A stretch of DNA of 64,000 nucleotides from assembly GCF_014652855.1 (NCBI RefSeq), contig NZ_BMZP01000009.1:62001-126000 (forward strand), given 5' to 3'. Below, in pieces: positions 59,478 to 64,000 of this stretch (positions are counted from its first letter, which is position 1; the number at the start of each line of letters is the position of its first letter). The notes under the pieces are model-generated. The model did not search any database and was not told the DNA's origin. It was given only the letters and a program-made list of their open reading frames with translations. Source of the DNA: Novosphingobium pokkalii (GTDB lineage: Bacteria; Pseudomonadota; Alphaproteobacteria; Sphingomonadales; Sphingomonadaceae). The position numbers and the translations under genes are program-made.

Positions 59478-61187
59478 TCAGGCGCTTGGCCTCGCCACCA
59501 TCAGCACGTCGTGGCCCTGGTAGATCGGATCGGTGCGATCCAGCCAGGCGAGGGCCACGTGGATGTCGTCGCGCGACAGCGGCGTCGCTTCCGCGCGGCG
59601 CATCAGGGCGGCGACGCAGGCGCGGGCCATCGCCGCGCTCTCGGTCAGGCCCTGGATGAACGGGTGGCGGTGCAGCAGGAACGGCAGGGACAGCACATGC
59701 ACGCGGGCCAGCGCGGGGTCTTCGGGATCGAGCACATGGCCTTGCGCTGGCGCCAGGCCTTCGTGCCATTCGCGCTCCTGCGCCAGGGCCTGGGCGCACA
59801 GGTGCAAGCGCAGCGTGGGAAACGGAAAGTCTTCCAGGCCCAGCGGCGCCTGCCCGCGCGCATCGATCACGTCATCGAACGTCTGCCCCGCGATCTGCCA
59901 GCCCCCGTCCGGTCCGCGTGCGACGCCCTGGCGCCCGTCGACGCGCTGGACGGCAAGCACCCCGGCGTCGTGCAGCGCAAGCAGGCGCACCACCGACAGG
60001 TGCGGCACGGCGGCATAGTTGTCGACGAACACGCGCTTGAGCCCACGCGAGAACCGCGCCAGGTCGGCATCGGCGAGTGTGGGCACGATGGTGGCAAAGG
60101 CCTCGTGCAGGCGCAGGATGGCGTGGCGCCACGGGCTGGCCTTGCGCTGGGCATGGCTGGCCCGCGCCTCGGCCAGATTGGCGCGGGCATGCGCGAACGG
60201 ATCGGCCGCCATGCGCGCGGAAAAATGGCGCTCGGCAAAGCTGTCGACATCGCAGCTCTCCAGGTTCAGCGCGGCGGCGTAACCGGGATCGGCCTCGCCC
60301 AGCTCGCGGGCGAACAGCGCAAAAGCGCGATCGAGGTCTCCGGCGCGGCCCTGCACCACTCTGCCCAGTGCCTCGGGCGTGCAATGGCGCAGCGGCGGCG
60401 CGGTTTCCGGCACCCAGAAATCCGCCTCCGGCAGCAGGCCGTGGCGCGACAGGAACGTGACGGCAAAGGGCTGTTCCAGCGCATAGCGCAGCGTGCCGTC
60501 GCCCGCCTCATGGAAGTGCCCATGCCGCACGGCGAGTTCCACCGCCGCGTCGATCGCGCTCAGCGAACTGCCCAGCACGGCCACGCGGCGCCCATGCGCG
60601 GTGCGCGCCGTGGCCCCGGCCAGCCGCGCGCCGACATCGGGCTTGCCATAGCCGCTGGCAACGATCACCGCGTCGAAATCGGCCGTGTGCCGGCGGCCGC
60701 GCTGCTTCCACACCACCTCAACGCCATCGGGCCGGGCAAGAATGTCCTGCACTTCGGCATGGCAGTGCAGCGCGGTGGCGCACGGCCCGGCTTCCGGCGT
60801 CATCAGGCGGCCAAGCTGGTCGGCATAATAGGCGCCCAGCGCCATGCGCGGAAAGAAGGCGCGCGGATCGTGCGCCGTGCCTGCCAAGCCCAGCGCCGCC
60901 TGGCGCTGCGGGCTTTGCCGCGTGGCCCAGGCGTTGAGCGTTTCGCCCACGGGGGGGAGCTCGTATCCGGCGATATTGGCCAGCAGATGCGCGCCGTTGT
61001 GGCGGGCGTTGAACGGAATGCCCTGCCCCGGCTGGCCGCCCGCCTCCAGCAGCGTGACGCGATGGGCCACGCCCTGGCGCTGCAAGGCATCGAGCGCATA
61101 GACTGCCGTTGGCCCGGCCCCGACGATGGCAATGGACAGCGGATGGAAAGGACCGGAGCGCGCCGGCACGCGGGGCGTGGCTGACAT
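59478..61187 (-). CDS. FAD/NAD(P)-binding protein
   Basis: The product has 569 residues. An N-terminal Rossmann loop (SIAIVGAGPTAVYALDALQRQG) is followed by GIPFNARHNGAHLLANIAGYELPP and a second dinucleotide-binding segment (VAVLGSSLSAIDAAVELA). This is the FAD-NAD(P)-binding family (NAD_binding_9-like) of uncharacterised oxidoreductases sometimes found with metal or vitamin uptake genes. I chose ATG 61187. It is the last gene of the right-edge unit, 75 bases after the PnuC-like gene. It may modify the imported cofactor, but this is a guess. Confidence 0.84.
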   Translation of the reverse strand: MSATPRVPARSGPFHPLSIAIVGAGPTAVYALDALQRQGVAHRVTLLEAGGQPGQGIPFNARHNGAHLLANIAGYELPPVGETLNAWATRQSPQRQAALGLAGTAHDPRAFFPRMALGAYYADQLGRLMTPEAGPCATALHCHAEVQDILARPDGVEVVWKQRGRRHTADFDAVIVASGYGKPDVGARLAGATARTAHGRRVAVLGSSLSAIDAAVELAVRHGHFHEAGDGTLRYALEQPFAVTFLSRHGLLPEADFWVPETAPPLRHCTPEALGRVVQGRAGDLDRAFALFARELGEADPGYAAALNLESCDVDSFAERHFSARMAADPFAHARANLAEARASHAQRKASPWRHAILRLHEAFATIVPTLADADLARFSRGLKRVFVDNYAAVPHLSVVRLLALHDAGVLAVQRVDGRQGVARGPDGGWQIAGQTFDDVIDARGQAPLGLEDFPFPTLRLHLCAQALAQEREWHEGLAPAQGHVLDPEDPALARVHVLSLPFLLHRHPFIQGLTESAAMARACVAALMRRAEATPLSRDDIHVALAWLDRTDPIYQGHDVLMVARPSA

Positions 61188-61262
61188 GATGGCAAGGCAA
61201 CGGCAGCGGGGCCATGGCGGTTCCGCCACAGTGCGCCTAAATCGCCCAGCCCTTTACATGGG

Positions 61263-61844
61263 TTAGCCCGGCGAAACCGCGATGCCCCGGCCGCGCCATT
61301 GCCGCCAGCCGAGCACCGCGAGCACGACCAGCGCGGCATAGAGCCCGGCGGTGAGCCACAGCCCCTTGAACACGAACATGCCGACGTAGATCACGTCGAC
61401 CACGATCCACAGCAGCCAGTTTTCCGCATGGCGCCGCGCCGCCCAGACTTGCGCGACCAGGCTGAAACTGGACAGCGCCGCATCCATCCACGGCAGCGCC
61501 GCATCGGTATAATGGCTGGTGAACCAGCCGATCGCCATGGCGCCGACCGTCCCCGCGCCCAGCCCCAGCACAAGCGAGCCGCGCGGCAGGGCGGCGACGA
61601 CAACGTCTCCGGCAACGGGCATGCCCTGACGGCGGCTGCGCCACCAGGCCCACCAGCCATAGACCATGGCCAGCCCGAACAGCGCCTGGAGCACCATGTC
61701 GGCATAGAGCTTCACGTCCAGGAACAGCTTGAAATAGAGCGCGCAGGCCAGGATGTTGACCGGCCAGCACACCATCAGCCGCCGCGCCGTCAGCCAGATG
61801 CCCAGCAGGCTCACCGCCACGGCAACCCATTCCAGCATGCTCAT
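61263..61844 (-). CDS. PnuC-family vitamin/nucleoside permease
   Basis: The product has 193 residues with about seven membrane helices. The motif VYGWWAWWR and the final WLLWIVVDVIYVGMFVFKGLWLTAGLYAALVVLAVLGWRQWR are characteristic of PnuC proteins, which move nicotinamide riboside, thiamine (PnuT) or riboflavin (PnuX) by facilitated diffusion with metabolic trapping. The ATG overlaps the kinase stop by four bases. With the kinase and TonB receptor it forms a complete uptake-and-trap set; which vitamin is not decided by sequence. Confidence 0.88.
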   Translation of the reverse strand: MSMLEWVAVAVSLLGIWLTARRLMVCWPVNILACALYFKLFLDVKLYADMVLQALFGLAMVYGWWAWWRSRRQGMPVAGDVVVAALPRGSLVLGLGAGTVGAMAIGWFTSHYTDAALPWMDAALSSFSLVAQVWAARRHAENWLLWIVVDVIYVGMFVFKGLWLTAGLYAALVVLAVLGWRQWRGRGIAVSPG

Positions 61845-62950
61845 AGGCTCGCACCCCCGGCAATCGCGGCCAGCAGGGCCTGTCCCTCCGACCCCCGAAA
61901 CCACGCCGCATGGCCCAGCAGATAGCCCTGCCAGGCCAGCGCCGCATCGGCCTGGCGGCGCACCGTGCCGGCGAAATAGTCCACTTCGGCCAGCGCGAAT
62001 TCCACATGGGCCAGCGGCAGCAACCGGGCCAGCAACGCACGATCGGCAGCATCCAGCGGCGCCTGGCTGGCATAGCCTGCCAGCAGGGCGCGCGCATCGG
62101 CGATCTGCGCGAGGTTCTGGCTGCCGCTGTCCAGCTCCAGCCAGCGCACTGTGCTGCGTTCCAGCGCGATGGCAAGGTCAAGCAGGGCAAAGCCCCGGTC
62201 GGCCAGCCCGAAATCGAGCACGGCGGCAATCGTGCCCGCCGCCGTCCATGTCAGGTTCGAAGGATGCCAGTCGTTGTGCGTCCACAAGCTCGGCCGCGCC
62301 TGCAAGGCGCCAGCCACGGCGGGGGCATCGTGCCGGGCAAGCACCTCGGCCAGTTCCTCCTGCCACGGCCGCCCGGCCACCCAGTCGGCCAGCGCGGGCC
62401 GCGCCGCCACATAGTCCACCGCCGCGCGCAGCGGATCGCCAGACCCAAGGATCGTCGCGCTGCTCACCAGGGGTTCGGCCGGGCGCGCTGGGGCGGCATA
62501 GTCGGCCGCTGCGCGATGCAGCCGGGCCAGGGCCGCGCCGGCGGCATGGGCATGGGCCTCGCTGTGAAACGGCGTCCACGACGGAGCGTCGCGATAGAGA
62601 TCATCGCCCGGCGCCACGGGATGCGCTTCCCACACCCAGTCGCCCATGGCCAGCGCCGTCTGGCCTTGCGCATCGGCCAAGGGGCGCACCACCGGCTGGC
62701 CATGCTCGGCCAGGTGACGCAGGAACGCATGCTCTGCGCCCAGCCCGGCCACGCTGCGCACGGTATGATGGTGGCGCTTGAGGAACAACATGCCGGCGGC
62801 GGTTTCCACCAGCGTGGCGGCGGAAAACGGGCGCGGGCTGTGCCAGGCGAGGCGCACCGGCACCCCCGCCTGCGGCCAGCGCGCCAGCACGGCGCTCGCC
62901 TCGGCCAGGGTGATCGGCGGCCACGACGGCGCCTCCAGCGCCGTGCCCAT
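61841..62950 (-). CDS. Aminoglycoside-phosphotransferase-fold kinase
   Basis: The product has about 369 residues with an APH/choline-kinase fold. The catalytic loop is THNDWHPSNLTW (HxDxHxxN) and the metal-binding DFG-like loop is LDFGLADRG. ThiK-type thiamine kinases and homoserine kinases share this fold. Placed between a TonB receptor and a PnuC-like permease, it probably phosphorylates the imported vitamin and traps it. ATG 62950 has AGG upstream; a TTG at 62980 overlapping the receptor stop (TTGA) is an alternative that would add ten residues. Confidence 0.85.
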   Translation of the reverse strand: MGTALEAPSWPPITLAEASAVLARWPQAGVPVRLAWHSPRPFSAATLVETAAGMLFLKRHHHTVRSVAGLGAEHAFLRHLAEHGQPVVRPLADAQGQTALAMGDWVWEAHPVAPGDDLYRDAPSWTPFHSEAHAHAAGAALARLHRAAADYAAPARPAEPLVSSATILGSGDPLRAAVDYVAARPALADWVAGRPWQEELAEVLARHDAPAVAGALQARPSLWTHNDWHPSNLTWTAAGTIAAVLDFGLADRGFALLDLAIALERSTVRWLELDSGSQNLAQIADARALLAGYASQAPLDAADRALLARLLPLAHVEFALAEVDYFAGTVRRQADAALAWQGYLLGHAAWFRGSEGQALLAAIAGGASL

Positions 62951-62976
62951 GCCGTGGACCTGATGCGCGCCGCTGC

Positions 62977-64000
62977 TCAAAATTGCCGCGCCAGCGTGAC
63001 CATGAACGCGCGCCCGCTGCCGATGTAATAGGTCGGCGCCGATCCGGTGATCACCGTGCCGCCCGTGCCCACCGTGTCGCGCGCCGCCGGGGTCACCGCC
63101 TGCACGCCCGACAGCACGTGCGGATCGGTGACGTTGATCGCGTTCACGCGCAGATCGGTGCGCTTGCCGTCCAGCCAGCCCGCCAGATGCACGCCGATCG
63201 ACAGGTCGAGCGTGGCATAGCCGGGAATGCGCTCGTCATTCATGAACGTGGCGAACTGCGGCCCCAGGTATTTCATCGCCAGGCTGCCGAACAGGCGCGT
63301 GTCGTCATAGGTACCGCCCAGCGCAAACTGCCATTCCGGGCTGGAGACCGCCACTTTGCCCGCCGTGGGCAGAAAATCGCCATCCGCGGGCAGGTTGTCC
63401 TTGATCCGCGCATGCAGCCATTCGCCCGAGGCATAGAGGCTCATGCCCGCCAGCGGGCGCCAGTCCACTTCCCCGTCCACGCCCCAGGATTCCTGTCGCC
63501 CGCCGTTCAGCGTCGTGTTGACCAGCGCGCCGTTCACATTGGCCATGGTCGCCACCAGCCGGTTGCGGAAGGCATAGTGGAAGGCCGTGGCCGAGGCCGA
63601 GAGGTTGCGCCCCTGCCAGCGCCAGCCCAGTTCCTGCGCCAGCGAATATTCGTTCTTCAGCGCCGTGGTGCCGACCGAAGCCACGCCGCCATAGCCATCA
63701 TAGGTATCGTAGAGCGTGTATTCGTCCGGCGCGCGGAAATTGGTGGTCACATTGGCAAAGACCTGCTGTCGGTCGGTCAACTGCACATGGAGCGCGGCGC
63801 GCGGCAAGGCGGCAAAGCTGTCGAAATGCACGCGCCCCTGCGTGCCCGGCAGGTTGTTGCGCCCGGCATGCAGCAGGTCAACGCCCTTGAAGCCCAGGTC
63901 GAGCGTCACACGCGGGGCCAGCGCGATGCTGTCGGCCAGGAAGAACGCCTTGGCCACGGTGATCGTCTTGGTATCGGCCAGCGAGAACAGCCGCCCATCG
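62977..64000 (-). CDS. TonB-dependent receptor, 5' part outside window
   Basis: About 341 C-terminal codons are visible. They hold barrel strands such as RVTLDLGFKGVDLLHAGRNN and NVTTNFRAPDEYTLYDTYDGYGGVAS, ending in the outer-membrane signature TLARQF. The frame is open at 64000, so the start, signal peptide and plug lie to the right. It heads the operon that continues with the kinase and PnuC-like permease, so its ligand is probably the same vitamin or precursor. A riboswitch, if any, would lie outside the window. Confidence 0.9.
   Translation of the reverse strand, partial: DGRLFSLADTKTITVAKAFFLADSIALAPRVTLDLGFKGVDLLHAGRNNLPGTQGRVHFDSFAALPRAALHVQLTDRQQVFANVTTNFRAPDEYTLYDTYDGYGGVASVGTTALKNEYSLAQELGWRWQGRNLSASATAFHYAFRNRLVATMANVNGALVNTTLNGGRQESWGVDGEVDWRPLAGMSLYASGEWLHARIKDNLPADGDFLPTAGKVAVSSPEWQFALGGTYDDTRLFGSLAMKYLGPQFATFMNDERIPGYATLDLSIGVHLAGWLDGKRTDLRVNAINVTDPHVLSGVQAVTPAARDTVGTGGTVITGSAPTYYIGSGRAFMVTLARQF

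Noticed and set aside
59413..61262. Possible riboswitch or small RNA in the gaps around the FAD protein gene
   Set aside because: The gaps are 65 and 75 bases and show no conserved riboswitch core; any vitamin riboswitch would be expected upstream of the receptor beyond base 64000.

Overview
This is a high-GC window with dense, short-spaced operons. Five TonB-dependent receptors (one cut by the window edge), several Tat-type signal peptides, four Rieske oxygenases and many SDR and NTF2-like genes point to a metabolically versatile alphaproteobacterium of the Sphingomonadaceae. Novosphingobium or a close relative fits best. This placement is inferred from gene content and repeat families; no rRNA or other marker gene is present. 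I saw no tRNA, rRNA, CRISPR array, transposase or phage gene.

Region 1 (1-8.4 kb): a minus-strand operon holds a Rieske oxygenase of the quaternary-amine demethylase type overlapping a Cys/Met-type PLP enzyme that runs off the left edge. It is divergent from a GcvA-like LysR regulator. An SnoaL-like gene and a CurA-type reductase follow, divergent from a TonB-dependent receptor.

Region 2 (8.4-20.4 kb): after a DUF475/TerC-family membrane protein comes a malonate locus: a TonB receptor, the transporter MadL/MadM, a GntR regulator, malonyl-CoA synthetase (MatB), an exported type B carboxylesterase, malonyl-CoA decarboxylase and a thiolase. A GCATAC motif recurs in the three promoter regions, so the set is probably one GntR regulon. 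A plausible flow is uptake of a malonyl ester, extracytoplasmic hydrolysis, malonate import, activation, and decarboxylation to acetyl-CoA.

Region 3 (20.4-46.2 kb): a large catabolic cluster holds two CurA-type enone reductases, a Rieske ferredoxin, GH1 beta-glucosidase, alpha/beta hydrolase, six SDRs, oleate hydratase, an acyl-CoA ligase, three Rieske oxygenases, two SnoaL-like and two ThuA-like proteins, and its own TonB receptor. It looks like a pathway for a glycosylated, multi-hydroxylated polycyclic or terpenoid plant compound. The substrate is inference.

Region 4 (46.2-64 kb): a Tat-exported phospholipase C and an Xre/RES toxin-antitoxin pair come first. Next is a carbohydrate locus: FecI-type sigma factor, FecR, an STN-containing TonB receptor, a six-hairpin-type glycosidase-like protein, a flavin-dependent halogenase homologue and periplasmic trehalase. 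The right edge carries a vitamin-salvage-like operon of TonB receptor, kinase and PnuC-like permease, plus an FAD/NAD(P)-binding protein.

Intergenic DNA is rich in palindromic repeats: three CT-rich inverted pairs, two GGATCAWGTCC pairs, CTTCGACAAGCTCAG elements, and two long hairpin elements with related cores.
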